Below, one piece after another: positions 24,958 through 34,079 of a stretch of DNA of 64,000 nt; position 1 is the stretch's first letter; each line of letters begins with the position of its first letter. The notes beneath the pieces are model-generated. The model saw only the letters and a program-made list of their open reading frames with translations. It was not told the origin of the DNA and searched no databases. This stretch comes from Planctomycetota bacterium (GTDB lineage: Bacteria > Planctomycetota > Phycisphaerae > Phycisphaerales > SM1A02), in NCBI GenBank assembly GCA_009926625.1, contig RFON01000012.1, forward strand, positions 1 to 64,000, in the 5' to 3' direction. The position numbers and the translations under genes were made by a program.

Positions 24958-26034
24958 TCACGGGCCCTCGCTTGCACTTGCGCCAAGCACCCAGCGCTTG
25001 GGATCCAGGCGATGAGCTTGCGGTCCTTCAGGATTGGACCAGATTGGAGGACCCTGCTCCTCCGAAATGCCTGGACTTGTCGACTCGCGGAAGAGGGACC
25101 AACCGCACGATTTGAGAACGTTTCGATGCGCTCTGTTGGCGCTGGCGACCTCGATGGCGATGACCGCGTAGCCCGAGTCCAGCGCGAGTTGCAGCACCCT
25201 GCGCCAAAGCTCGTGGCGGGCCAGGTCGACGATGTCCCCCGGCAGCACCTCGTCGAGCACCAAAATCGCGCGACGGAATTCGTGCGCCACCACGCACACA
25301 TCACCAAGGTTGGAAAACGCGTAACAGCCCGCCGGATGGCGGAGGTACCTCCATGCCAAGAATTCAGGACTCTTCGAGAGGTGCACCCCTGACCTATCTC
25401 GTTCCGAAGCCATCAGTCCCTCGATCCGCTGGCAATCAGCCGCGTCGAGTCGGTGCGTCCAGGGTCCACGCCGCGGGGTCCGCGCATCCCACGCACCAAT
25501 GCAATGGGGGATCCGTCGTCTGCCACGCCACCAGCTCTGGCCCATAGACCGCAGGCAATTCCGCCAACCGTAGTACCAAATCTCGGAGATCAGACGAGGT
25601 CCAGGGCGATATCCCAGCGCCGATCGCATACGGAGGGCCGCAGATGGCCCGCGCAGCGAGAAGATTCCATCAAACTCGCCTCGGTACCTGAGCAGCATCT
25701 GCCGCTCCATCCGCGGATAAAGAAGGCGAGCGCGATGAGCAGGGTCAACCATGGTGTTTTCGGTCTTGCCGACGCGAATAGGTGATCCATCCGCCCAGCC
25801 ATGCAGTCGTACCACGCCGTGATGCCCGACAAGTTCCTGCGCCCGTCCGTCCGCGTCAACGCGCTCAATGACATTCGAAACGCCAGCTCCGGCAGGCGCC
25901 TCGCGCCAAAGCCAGTGCCAGTGTTGCAGTGAGCGGCGATAGCCCGTAACGCGACAGTACAACTCGTTGATGGCTGCGCCGTCAGCCGCGCTGGCGGTCC
26001 GAAAGCAGTAGAGCGGCGCGGGTTCGGGGCGCAT
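24958..26034 (-). CDS. GNAT-type acyltransferase of a polysaccharide locus
   Basis: 358-residue protein with two regions resembling GNAT folds: an N-terminal part (RTASAADGAAINELYCRVTGY, ENTMVDPAHRARLLYPRMERQML) and a C-terminal part (FLAWRYLRHPAGCYAF, LQLALDSGYAVIAIEVAS, LKSCGWSLF). Two-domain proteins of this kind are found in many O-antigen and capsule clusters as putative N-acetyl- or acyltransferases. It lies between the ACP and KASIII genes on the opposite strand, so an acyl-ACP or acyl-CoA donor is likely. Donor and acceptor are inferred only. Confidence 0.7.
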   Translation of the reverse strand: MRPEPAPLYCFRTASAADGAAINELYCRVTGYRRSLQHWHWLWREAPAGAGVSNVIERVDADGRAQELVGHHGVVRLHGWADGSPIRVGKTENTMVDPAHRARLLYPRMERQMLLRYRGEFDGIFSLRGPSAALRMRSALGYRPGPRLISEIWYYGWRNCLRSMGQSWWRGRRRIPHCIGAWDARTPRRGPWTHRLDAADCQRIEGLMASERDRSGVHLSKSPEFLAWRYLRHPAGCYAFSNLGDVCVVAHEFRRAILVLDEVLPGDIVDLARHELWRRVLQLALDSGYAVIAIEVASANRAHRNVLKSCGWSLFRESTSPGISEEQGPPIWSNPEGPQAHRLDPKRWVLGASASEGP

Positions 26035-26074
26035 TGGGGTAGGGCCTCACGACGAAGGTTTGTCCTAGCGTTAA

Positions 26075-26080
26075 TATCCT
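26075..26080 (+). promoter_or_regulatory. Predicted -10 box of the hypothetical/KASIII pair
   Basis: TATCCT with 5 nt to the ATG at 26086, within an AT-rich patch (TTAATATCCTATC). A start site would fall at or just inside the start codon. Confidence 0.45.
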
Positions 26081-26085
26081 ATCGG

Positions 26086-26709
26086 ATGCATCATGCGGTT
26101 GTAGATAGGTTGCCCTTGCGTATGCCGCTCTTTTTCAAGGGCGATAGGGACTATGTTCACGGACCCGATCTCTACACCGCGGCACTCCTTTCGGCGCGAG
26201 GGAAGTTGGGACCGGCCGCGTGGATTGATCGGATCACACTCTCCGCGATGGTTCGGTCAGAATGCGAGATTGTCGCGCAATCGGTCGAGGGGGCATCCGC
26301 GTCCATCTCAATTCGCAATGGCGCTCAGGTGGATCGCTGGAGCATCGTGGCTACCGATTTTCCGATCGAAATCCGCTACCAATACGACGAGGAAGGAATG
26401 GTGGGCACCGCGCGGATCGAGGGTTCACGCATCGAGTTACCTACGAGAAGTCGCGCCACCGCCGCCGAGGAGGTGGTCGCGCTCACGAAGCGGCTGCATC
26501 AGCAGCTGCGCCCTCGCCCGAGGTCGAAGTGGATTGTGGTGGGGTTCCGCCTCGACCAGCCGCTCGAGATCCGCTCGCCGGGTCCTTTCGCGGTAGAACT
26601 TGTCCGTTGCCTCGGGGACGCGCTCACCATTAGCCGCATCTATGCGCAGGGTCGCGTGATTGGCGAGGTGACATTCTCCTGCATCTCGCCGGGCGGACCT
26701 GCACGATGA
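26086..26709 (+). CDS. Hypothetical protein coupled to KASIII
   Basis: 207 residues, no signal peptide and no membrane segment; not recognised. The start MPLFFKGDRDYVHGPDLYTAALLSA and the alternating strand pattern that follows (LSAMVRSECEIVAQ, ASISIRNGAQVDRWSIV, IRYQYDEEGMVGTARIEG) would fit a hot-dog or other small beta-rich fold. The end overlaps the KASIII gene as ATGA, so the two are translated together and probably act on the same acyl substrate, for instance as a thioesterase or dehydratase-like partner. That role is inference from context only. Confidence 0.6.
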   Translation: MHHAVVDRLPLRMPLFFKGDRDYVHGPDLYTAALLSARGKLGPAAWIDRITLSAMVRSECEIVAQSVEGASASISIRNGAQVDRWSIVATDFPIEIRYQYDEEGMVGTARIEGSRIELPTRSRATAAEEVVALTKRLHQQLRPRPRSKWIVVGFRLDQPLEIRSPGPFAVELVRCLGDALTISRIYAQGRVIGEVTFSCISPGGPAR

Positions 26710-27713
26710 CTTGGCTTGGGTCGATCGGCCAAGCGATCGCTGGCGGCGTGACCGATGCGCTCGACGTGGCAGCACGGCTCGGGGTCGATCCAACCTTCGT
26801 GAGGGACAAGCTGGGTACCAGATCGCTGCCTCGACTCCAGCAAGGTTTTGGAACGGCTGATCTGGCCGTCGAGGCCGTGCGCGATGCACTTTCGCGATGG
26901 GCGGGCGATACAGGGCAGTTGCGAGTGCTCGTGGTGTGCACCCAAAGCCCTGATGGCGAGGGGCTTCCTCACACAGCCGCAATCGTGCAGCAGCGGGTCG
27001 GACTTGCCCGAAATCTGGCCGCCTTCGATATCTCACTTGGCTGTTCGGGCTACGTCTATGGTCTCGCGGTCGTCGAGGGCATGCTGCACTCCACTGGCGG
27101 ATATGGACTTCTTGTGACAGCTGATCCCTACTCGCGGATGATCAATCCGGACGATCGTGACACGGCGCTGCTGTTCGGGGACGCCGCTACGGCCACCATT
27201 CTCGGCCCCGAAGGTACATGGTGCCTCGGAGCCCGACGGTTCGCCACGGATGGATCTGGTGCCGCGGCCCTGGAGCGTCGGGGCGGACGGTTCCACATGG
27301 CTGGTCGGCAGGTGTTCAACTTCGCCGCAACCCGCGTGCCTGAGCAGCTTTCGGAACTGCTATGCAGTGAGGCGCTTGAGCCGCGCGACATTGACCAGTG
27401 GATCCTTCACCAAGGGTCGAGGTACATCGTCGAAACGATCGCCAATCGAATGGGGCTACCTCTGGATCGCGTGCCGGTGGCACTGGAACGCACGGGCAAC
27501 ACGGTCTCGAGCTCCATTCCATTGATCTTGCGGCACTGTGGCGATCGTCCAGACCTGCGGCGCATCGTCCTTAGTGGCTTCGGAGTTGGTCTCAGTTGGG
27601 CAAGCATGATCCTCACTCGCGAAGCGAACGATGGATCCACCAAAGGGGGACAGGCATCCAACCTCATTGGCGTTGGGGGGAAGCACGTGCCCCAACGCGG
27701 CGCGCGCGAATGA
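26706..27713 (+). CDS. 3-oxoacyl-ACP synthase III family protein (KASIII)
   Basis: 335-residue thiolase-fold enzyme that condenses a starter acyl group with malonyl-ACP. The Cys-His-Asn triad is intact: C113 in DISLGCSGYVYGL, H235 in WILHQGSRYIVE, N265 in RTGNTVSSSIPLIL. FabH normally has HQAN at the His; HQGSRY is typical of FabH-like enzymes outside housekeeping fatty acid synthesis. The N-terminus GGVTDALDVAARLGVDPTFVRDKLGTRS matches the family. With the ACP at 24.7 kb it forms a minimal acyl-chain module inside the polysaccharide locus, with no reductase or dehydratase beside it. Confidence 0.86.
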   Translation: MTWLGSIGQAIAGGVTDALDVAARLGVDPTFVRDKLGTRSLPRLQQGFGTADLAVEAVRDALSRWAGDTGQLRVLVVCTQSPDGEGLPHTAAIVQQRVGLARNLAAFDISLGCSGYVYGLAVVEGMLHSTGGYGLLVTADPYSRMINPDDRDTALLFGDAATATILGPEGTWCLGARRFATDGSGAAALERRGGRFHMAGRQVFNFAATRVPEQLSELLCSEALEPRDIDQWILHQGSRYIVETIANRMGLPLDRVPVALERTGNTVSSSIPLILRHCGDRPDLRRIVLSGFGVGLSWASMILTREANDGSTKGGQASNLIGVGGKHVPQRGARE

Positions 27714-28188
27714 AGGCGACGATGATCCGCAACGGCGTTTGGGCATCTCAACACCCCGTGAAACTCCGTCCGACGTCGAAGTTGCCTCCGTTCTCGCTAC
27801 GGATTTGAGAACCCTGAAATCAAGTTCGCCTGACACAAGTGACGGCCCGTCCAGGTGTCACTTTGCAGAGCGGACGCACAAGGTGTTGAAGTTCGGGCAT
27901 CCAATCTCGCTGAGTCCAACCTCAATTCGATTGGATTGGTGGCACAGAACAGATCTGGAGTCACACCTGCAGCGGTGAAGAGCAGCAACAGCACCGCCAA
28001 TTCGTTGTTTGGGATCAACCCGTCGGGAGCGATGCTCTTGAAAAGCGAGGCGGGGTGGACCCGACTTCACGTCTCAATCGGTCCGTACCATCGGCGCCGT
28101 GATGTTGACCGAGCGACGCCGGTATCGGCGTCTAGGCAGTGAGTACCAGTTCGCAAGCTTGCTGAACCACTAAACAACCCTGTCTTCC
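27714..28188. other. 475-bp gap without a convincing gene
   Basis: Overlapping short frames occur on both strands (27797-28018 minus, 27855-28142 plus), but neither has a start signal or a recognisable family. The region may be a relic of rearrangement or a long 5' region for the deacetylase gene. Nothing else is seen. Confidence 0.4.
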
Positions 28189-29607
28189 GTGCAACGCGTA
28201 ATTCGACCTGTCATACGGTTGCCTGCGGGCAGATTCAAGGAGCGATCTTGGATTTGCGATGTGATCATGGGTCGACTGTTTGAGGATTGGGGCTACGAAG
28301 TTTGGAGCGGGCGCTACTGGGAGATTCGTTGCAACGGCGCAGATGAACCTGCAGACCGGCAACTCCGAATGCCCGATGTGTTTCTGAGCACGGCAGATGA
28401 TGATTGGCTCTCAGTGCGGTCCCTTCCAATCGAGCCGCTCACCGCCATGGAACCAGATCGTTTGGGGCTAAAGCCTGCATTGACATCTCGCGAGATCCCT
28501 GTTCTCTTCGGCTTGCCGACCTTTCAACATCTGCACGATGGTTGTGCACAACTCGGACTCGACGTCCTAGGCTCTGCATTTTTCATGCTGTCTCGGTACG
28601 AGGAACTCGTACTTACTGATCGTGACGAATTCGGGCGCTTCCCTGCTCGGGCGTCCGTGGCCTTCCGCTGCAACTTCCTCTATCGCCCGATCATCGACGA
28701 GTATGTAGAGATTCTGTGGTCGGCAATGCGGCGATTGTGGCCACAACTGGTGCGAGCTTCTCGAGCCTTTCAACTGACGCCTAGTCATGATGTCGATCGA
28801 CCAGCAAGACACGCGTTTCACGGACTAGGGACAGCGTGTCGACTGTCTGTTGGAGATGCATTGAAGCGACGCAAGTTGTTGTGGGCGATGGAGGGTCCAT
28901 GGCAATGGATGCTCGGACCCCGCAAGATGCACCCTCGGGATCCGTTCAACACCTTTGAAGCGATAATGGACCTGTCCGATTCTGTGGGCTTGAAAAGCAC
29001 CTTCTACTTTTTTGCTGGACGAACCAGTGCAGAGTTCGACGCGCAATACGACCTCTCCGACCATTCCATCGGGATGTTGATGGCAAGAATTCATCAACGC
29101 GGTCACCTACTCGGACTTCATGGAAGCTTTGAGTCCTTCCGATGCCCTGATGTATTGCGGGCGGAGGCAGACTGTTTTCGGGCACGGTGCAGATCCCTCG
29201 CAATTGCGCAGCAGAGATTTGGCGTCAGGATGCACTTTTTGCGGTGGTGTGTCTGGAAGTCATGGCAAAGTATTGTGTCGGCAGGGCTTGAATATGATGC
29301 GACAGTTGGATTCGCCGATCACCCTGGGTTTAGGTGCGGAACCTGCCATGAATATCAGGCTTTCGATGCTGCTCATCAGGAGGCGCTTGCACTCACCGTG
29401 CGACCACTGATCGCAATGGATGTGTCGCTCACCCACAGCGGCTACCTTCATCTTCGCTCATACCAGGAGGCCTCTAAGACTCTCAGGCGACTGCGGGCGG
29501 CATGCGAATTGGTATGCGGTAACTTCTCATTGCTTTGGCACAATTCAGAACTCGTTACCGCTGACCAGTGGAGATGTTATCGAGGGGTACTAGGGTCGAT
29601 CAAATGA
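28189..29607 (+). CDS. Polysaccharide deacetylase-family protein
   Basis: 472 residues. An N-terminal region of about 190 residues (FEDWGYEVWSGRYW, IPVLFGLPTFQ, LDVLGSAFFMLSRYEEL) is of the DUF7033 type that precedes deacetylase domains in polysaccharide loci. The NodB-like domain follows: LTPSHDVDRPAR (D201, D203 as metal/catalytic positions), STFYFFAGRTS, HLLGLHGSFESF, RMHFLRWCV and YDATVGFADHPGFRCGT. It would remove N-acetyl groups from the glycan or from a lipid-linked sugar. The start is GTG 28189; ATG 28267 is an alternative that cuts into the conserved N-terminus. Confidence 0.8.
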   Translation: MQRVIRPVIRLPAGRFKERSWICDVIMGRLFEDWGYEVWSGRYWEIRCNGADEPADRQLRMPDVFLSTADDDWLSVRSLPIEPLTAMEPDRLGLKPALTSREIPVLFGLPTFQHLHDGCAQLGLDVLGSAFFMLSRYEELVLTDRDEFGRFPARASVAFRCNFLYRPIIDEYVEILWSAMRRLWPQLVRASRAFQLTPSHDVDRPARHAFHGLGTACRLSVGDALKRRKLLWAMEGPWQWMLGPRKMHPRDPFNTFEAIMDLSDSVGLKSTFYFFAGRTSAEFDAQYDLSDHSIGMLMARIHQRGHLLGLHGSFESFRCPDVLRAEADCFRARCRSLAIAQQRFGVRMHFLRWCVWKSWQSIVSAGLEYDATVGFADHPGFRCGTCHEYQAFDAAHQEALALTVRPLIAMDVSLTHSGYLHLRSYQEASKTLRRLRAACELVCGNFSLLWHNSELVTADQWRCYRGVLGSIK

Positions 29608-29785
29608 TGACTAGGGCAGATGCACCCTTCGAAGGCAATACTGGGCGGTTCCTATCGGCGCAGCAACACCACAACAGACTAGGTAAGGTCAAACAAGGCC
29701 GTGACCGCCTGCGGGTGTTTAGCTTGATTTTGGAGTTGCTGAGTATCGAGCCGCCAAAACGTGGTATGGGATCCAGTAGTAATCT

Positions 29786-31171
29786 TCACTGGGAGTCGTT
29801 TGAATGAGCATGCTTAAGGGCCAATGTGGTGTTTGTGAGCGCACGTGACAACATTGGGCTTGGAAGAAGGTGGAAGCCGATTAGCCCAATCACCACCGCA
29901 GTCGCGTACGCATCAATGATATAGTTTGAAGCAGGCGTATTCGATAAATCTTTAACATGGAGGCTAAACCATGCTATCGCTGCCAAAGTCAGCGGTGTAG
30001 GGCTAAAACGATCGAGAGTGTCAGCGATCCAACAGACGGCAAAGCCGACGAACGCCGGCACCAAGAGCACTCCGACGGTGCCGAAGTTGGCCCACAGCTC
30101 CCCCCAAAAGAAGGTAGGCATAGACCCAACCACCCCCTCGCGCAAGTGCCACGGATGGACCATCGACATCACCTCGATGGTCAAGGGATAGTGCTCAAAG
30201 GGAAGTAGCCCAGCAGGATTTGGCATAGATCGACCAAGCAAGAAGTCGTGTTGTTGCGGAAAGATGACCAAGTAGTGATAGAGCGGCTCAATCTGTCCCG
30301 TGAATAGTCTTGACGTTGCTTGCAGCGCCGCGTCAAGCGGGTCCGAAGCACCCATGAATGCCATGTAGAGCAGCGCGACCGCGCCGAGTGCGGCGAGTGC
30401 TGTGCCGAAAAGCCAGCGGCGGAGCAAGAAGCCATTACTCCTGATGAAAAGTCCGACCAACATGAGTCCCGCCAGGTAGTTGATAAGCGGTCCCTTTTCT
30501 GTAGCAATTGTGAATGAAAGCGTGGCAACGACGGCCGATATCAGAAACAGAAGCAGGCGGCGCTTGCTTGGTCGAAGCAGCGCGACGGCGAACAATGTGG
30601 ATGAACCAATCTGAAGCCCGTCCCGCATCAGTAGTTTGTAGAGGTAGTAGCGCCCCTCAAATGCGTTGCCCATGTGGCTTCGAAGAATGTTGATTCCTAA
30701 AGTATCAGATGGGTCTTCTATTGCCGCAACAAGAGCAAGGTTTGACGGGCCAATCTTCATAATATAAATCACAAGTGTGGCTGCGCCAAGCATCGTAAGC
30801 GCAACGCCGCCCAGAGTATCCAGTCGAGTGGTGTTGGCAGGCTCTGGATGATGGCGCGTGAGGGCGCGGGTGGCAAAATCAGTCCGAAGCGCGACCCTTG
30901 ACGCGAGAAACCCGATAATAACCAGCGTGGTTGCCGTCGAGGTCAAGAGGAATATGTCGCCTACGACCTCGGTACTCTCAATGTCTGGAGAGCGGTAGTC
31001 GTCAAGTTTGAAATAGAGGACTGGCAGGCCAATATACTGAAACGTAATTATAAAATACACTAGGACAGATGGGATCGTTGCTTTACGCAGCGAGACTCGA
31101 GCAAGTCGGAGTAGTCCTACCCAGAAGAGGGGGAGGCAGACATAGGCAATCATCGGAAGGAGTGTTGACAT
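29786..31171 (-). CDS. Wzy-type O-antigen/capsule polymerase
   Basis: 461-residue membrane protein with about 12 hydrophobic segments and a long periplasmic loop around residues 275-370 (RLFTGQIEPLYHYLVIFPQQHDFLLGRSMPNP), which is characteristic of oligosaccharide repeat-unit polymerases of the wzy/EpsG type. It joins flipped repeat units into polymer and completes the Wzx/Wzy pathway with the flippase, Wzz-like and Wza-like genes. Sequence is less GC-rich than the neighbouring operons, as usual for wzy genes. It converges on the deacetylase gene. Family placement rests on topology and a few motifs. Confidence 0.8.
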   Translation of the reverse strand: MSTLLPMIAYVCLPLFWVGLLRLARVSLRKATIPSVLVYFIITFQYIGLPVLYFKLDDYRSPDIESTEVVGDIFLLTSTATTLVIIGFLASRVALRTDFATRALTRHHPEPANTTRLDTLGGVALTMLGAATLVIYIMKIGPSNLALVAAIEDPSDTLGINILRSHMGNAFEGRYYLYKLLMRDGLQIGSSTLFAVALLRPSKRRLLLFLISAVVATLSFTIATEKGPLINYLAGLMLVGLFIRSNGFLLRRWLFGTALAALGAVALLYMAFMGASDPLDAALQATSRLFTGQIEPLYHYLVIFPQQHDFLLGRSMPNPAGLLPFEHYPLTIEVMSMVHPWHLREGVVGSMPTFFWGELWANFGTVGVLLVPAFVGFAVCWIADTLDRFSPTPLTLAAIAWFSLHVKDLSNTPASNYIIDAYATAVVIGLIGFHLLPSPMLSRALTNTTLALKHAHSNDSQ

Positions 31172-31348
31172 GCTAGAAGCTGTCTAGATCGCAGCCCGTG
31201 AGGCGTGCGTTGACTTGCCGTCGATCATAGTCAGCGCTGCCGTTCGCCTAAGCGGATAGCAGGTCGTACGGGGCATGGGTAGCCTGACCGCCACAGGTTG
31301 AATGCAGCGCGGTGTGCCGAGCGAAGTGTTGGCGCAATTCGTCTCAGG

Positions 31349-31354
31349 TATCCT
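31349..31354 (+). promoter_or_regulatory. Predicted -10 box of the secreted hypothetical gene
   Basis: TATCCT with 9 nt to ATG 31364 and no ribosome binding site. It supports 31364 rather than the upstream in-frame ATG at 31298. Confidence 0.45.
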
Positions 31355-31363
31355 CGATTGACC

Positions 31364-32953
31364 ATGTTCAAATTACGGTGCGTACTTTTTCTCCTTGCGG
31401 TGACGCTTGTCGAAACAAACCTCATGAGTTGCCCTTGCCACGCAAAGGACGAGTCAGTTGGCTGTGCGGGCGAGGTCAAGGGTTTGCGAGTCCAGATTGA
31501 TGCCGAAGTCAAACTTGAGGAGGATATCGGGCAGCCATTTGGCTCGGTGTTCGAAGCGGTTGATGGAAATGGGAGGGTAATCGTTGGAGCGTGCCTTTCC
31601 GACTCGTACACCATGTTCGGTCCAGCGGCTGAACGGAACCGTCTCCACTGCTTCGTGATCGACAACAAGTCAACGCCTTGCGCTGAAGTGTTGCCAAAAC
31701 CATTTCCCGAGATTCCTGCAAGCAGGCTGGTCGTACTTGCGGGTCGGCTTTTCGCTGTTCCCCGAATGAGACTTTCGCCGCAGGCGGTAGAGTTAGAGGG
31801 TGCTGAGTGGAAAGTGTCCTCGGCAGCTGTGGAGTTGGCTTGCGAGAATTTTGGAGGGGCTCAGGAAGTGGATGGTCAGGAATTGCTGTTTTCGAAACAG
31901 GGGGTCGTGTACGGGGATCGGGTTGTGTTCAAGCCCGAAAAAGGGTTCGAAGCGAAGTACTTTTATTATTATTCGGAGGGGGTATTGATTGCCTTCCGAT
32001 ACGGCGATACTGATTCTGGTGTGAAGTCATTGGTTAGAGCCTATAAGTGGCGCCCGACGCAAGATGCGGTCGTCCTTGAAGACGCGTTTGCATCAGCCGA
32101 GTTGGGGATCGATTATCCATTGACTTTTGGGACGGTTGGTGGCCGAATTGTGTTTTCGCTAAACAGTGAGCCCGAAGTGTGGGCCCTTGATGGAACCTTT
32201 AGGCGAATCTTCCGTGGGGATGCGCGGGAATCGTGGCAAGCCTACTGCGCCATGCCTTTTTACGACAAACTTATCATTGGTCAGTATCCGAGCGGCTCGC
32301 TGTATGAGACCGATGGAGTTTCGGTAGTGCCCTTCCAGACTCCGTTGCCCATGCTGACGGATTGGCCAAGAGAGGCGCAGAGTATCGCAGTGTATCGAGG
32401 AGAACTCTATGCGGGTCTCTGGCCGTGGGGCTGGGTGTATCGCCTGCGCGGATCGAAGTGGGAGCTCGCCTTTCGTGTGGTGCCACAGGTACCCATTCGG
32501 GACGAGATTGCGCCGTATTCAAAGGCGTGTGAACGGGCTGGACTGATTAACAACCATTGGGGGCAGCGGGTGAACTCTCTCGTGGTTCATGACAACTCAC
32601 TTTTCGCTTCATCCATGAACAAAGGTGGTGACCCGCGTGGAAGTGCCTTCGTAGACTCAGTCTCGGCGTATGGATCAGTGACCCGCTACACGCTGCCTGG
32701 CAGTCTCGGTACAAAGTTGACCCCTGGAGTGCCGTATGCATTGAGGATCGTTGTCTCGGAGAGATTGGCGATCTTGACGGTGGATGGAGCGGTTGTAGAT
32801 GTTTGCAGAGGCGACTTTTCTTCGGTTGCTGAGTTGAAGGGCGTCTCGTGGGGGGCGGGTATTGGAGGGAAGTTCCGCGGCGTGATTCAACGGCAGCAGG
32901 GCTGGCTTACGGTCGAGGGCGGTGACCCAAAGCCCCTGCCCTCCCACAAATGA
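31364..32953 (+). CDS. Secreted hypothetical protein of the polysaccharide locus
   Basis: 529 residues with an N-terminal signal peptide (LRCVLFLLAVTLVETNLMSCPCHA). The body is rich in repeated beta-strand pairs such as GRVIVGACLSDSYTMF, DKLIIGQYPSGSLYETDG, GELYAGLWPWGWVYRLRG and NSLFASSMNKGG, a spacing that suggests a beta-propeller of the type found in carbohydrate-binding or lyase proteins. No catalytic motif is recognised. The coding sequence contains AT-rich stretches (for example near 31970) unlike the flanking genes. A role in modifying or binding the exported glycan is inference. Confidence 0.6.
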   Translation: MFKLRCVLFLLAVTLVETNLMSCPCHAKDESVGCAGEVKGLRVQIDAEVKLEEDIGQPFGSVFEAVDGNGRVIVGACLSDSYTMFGPAAERNRLHCFVIDNKSTPCAEVLPKPFPEIPASRLVVLAGRLFAVPRMRLSPQAVELEGAEWKVSSAAVELACENFGGAQEVDGQELLFSKQGVVYGDRVVFKPEKGFEAKYFYYYSEGVLIAFRYGDTDSGVKSLVRAYKWRPTQDAVVLEDAFASAELGIDYPLTFGTVGGRIVFSLNSEPEVWALDGTFRRIFRGDARESWQAYCAMPFYDKLIIGQYPSGSLYETDGVSVVPFQTPLPMLTDWPREAQSIAVYRGELYAGLWPWGWVYRLRGSKWELAFRVVPQVPIRDEIAPYSKACERAGLINNHWGQRVNSLVVHDNSLFASSMNKGGDPRGSAFVDSVSAYGSVTRYTLPGSLGTKLTPGVPYALRIVVSERLAILTVDGAVVDVCRGDFSSVAELKGVSWGAGIGGKFRGVIQRQQGWLTVEGGDPKPLPSHK

Positions 32954-33088
32954 CTCGGGATTGACTGCTTTGCGAAGGGGGGGATCGGGACCGTGTTCCG
33001 GTTCTTGGGTGATGAAAGTGTCACACCCTGGACTGCGAGGGCTTCAGGACACCGTTTCCTCCGAGTAGCGACGAAGAGACTTTGCGAA

Positions 33089-33094
33089 TATAAT
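33089..33094 (+). promoter_or_regulatory. Consensus -10 box of wlbA/wlbB
   Basis: TATAAT, a perfect -10 hexamer in GC-rich DNA, ending 7 nt before GTG 33102. The start site would fall on the GTG, giving a leaderless message. The best -35 position (33066-33071) is poor. Confidence 0.6.
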
Positions 33095-33101
33095 TTGTCG
33101 A

Positions 33102-34079
33102 GTGTGCACAGTAGCCATTCGACTCTGTCGCCACTTCGGGCTCGTCGGCGCCGCTGGCTTCATTGCGCCGCGGCACTTAAAGGCGATCAAGGAGACCGGC
33201 AACACGCTCATTGCCGCGCTCGACCCCAGCGACAGCGTCGGAATCATCGATTCGTACTTCCCCGACGCCGATTTCTTCACGGAGTCGGAGCGTTTCGATC
33301 GGCACCTGGACAAGCTGCACAGGGCGGGGCAGTCGGTTGACTTTGTCTCGATTTGCTCGCCGAACTACCTGCACGACGCGCACATCCGAATGGCGCTGCG
33401 CAATGGGGCACATGCGATCTGCGAGAAGCCGATCGTGCTGAACCCTTGGAACATCGACGGTCTCGCAGCCATCGAGGCAGAGTGCGGTCGCAGGGTCCAC
33501 ACCATCCTTCAACTGCGGCATCACCCTGCGATCGTTGCTTTGCGCGATCAGTACAGCGGCAAGCGTGACGGCATGACCGACATAGATGTGGCCTACATCA
33601 CTTCGCGCGGCAAGTGGTATCACCGCAGCTGGAAGGGCGATCTGGACAAGGCGGGCGGCGTGGCCACCAACATCGGCGTGCACTTCTTCGACATGCTTGG
33701 CTGGATCTTCGGCGGCCTTCGGTCATCCGTGGTGCACCGTCGCCAGGATGATTGCGCCGCGGGGGTGCTTGAGTTGGAACGCGCCCGCGTGCGGTGGTTC
33801 CTCTCCGTGAACGCCGATCACCTGCCCGATGCACAGCGTGCCAAGGGGCAGCGCACCTTCCGTTCCATCACGGTCGGCGGGACAGAGGTGGAGTTCAGCG
33901 AGGGCTTCGGCGATCTGCACACCGTGAGCTACCAAGAAATCCTTGCTGGCCGCGGGTACGGACTGCTTGATGCTCGGCCGTCCATTGAGATGGTGCACGC
34001 GATTCGTGAGGCGCCGCTGGTCCCGCTCACTGGCGAGTACCACCCGATGTGCCAGCAGGTTGAGGCGGTGCGCGCGTGA
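33102..34079 (+). CDS. wlbA: UDP-N-acetylglucosaminuronate 3-dehydrogenase (WlbA/WbpB)
   Basis: NAD-dependent Gfo/Idh/MocA-family oxidoreductase that oxidises C3 of UDP-GlcNAcA, a step toward UDP-2,3-diacetamido-2,3-dideoxy-glucuronate. 325 residues with [74 protein letters not shown] and the active-site region [23 protein letters not shown] (Lys and His). These match WlbA/WbpB closely. There is no ATG before the Rossmann motif; GTG 33102 is the only usable start and lies just after a consensus -10. Coupled to the acetyltransferase by GTGA. Confidence 0.9.
   Translation: MCTVAIRLCRHFGLVGAAGFIAPRHLKAIKETGNTLIAALDPSDSVGIIDSYFPDADFFTESERFDRHLDKLHRAGQSVDFVSICSPNYLHDAHIRMALRNGAHAICEKPIVLNPWNIDGLAAIEAECGRRVHTILQLRHHPAIVALRDQYSGKRDGMTDIDVAYITSRGKWYHRSWKGDLDKAGGVATNIGVHFFDMLGWIFGGLRSSVVHRRQDDCAAGVLELERARVRWFLSVNADHLPDAQRAKGQRTFRSITVGGTEVEFSEGFGDLHTVSYQEILAGRGYGLLDARPSIEMVHAIREAPLVPLTGEYHPMCQQVEAVRA

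Noticed and set aside
27797..28142. Two overlapping short frames in the 475-bp gap
   Set aside because: No start signals, no family, and they overlap on opposite strands; at most one could be real.
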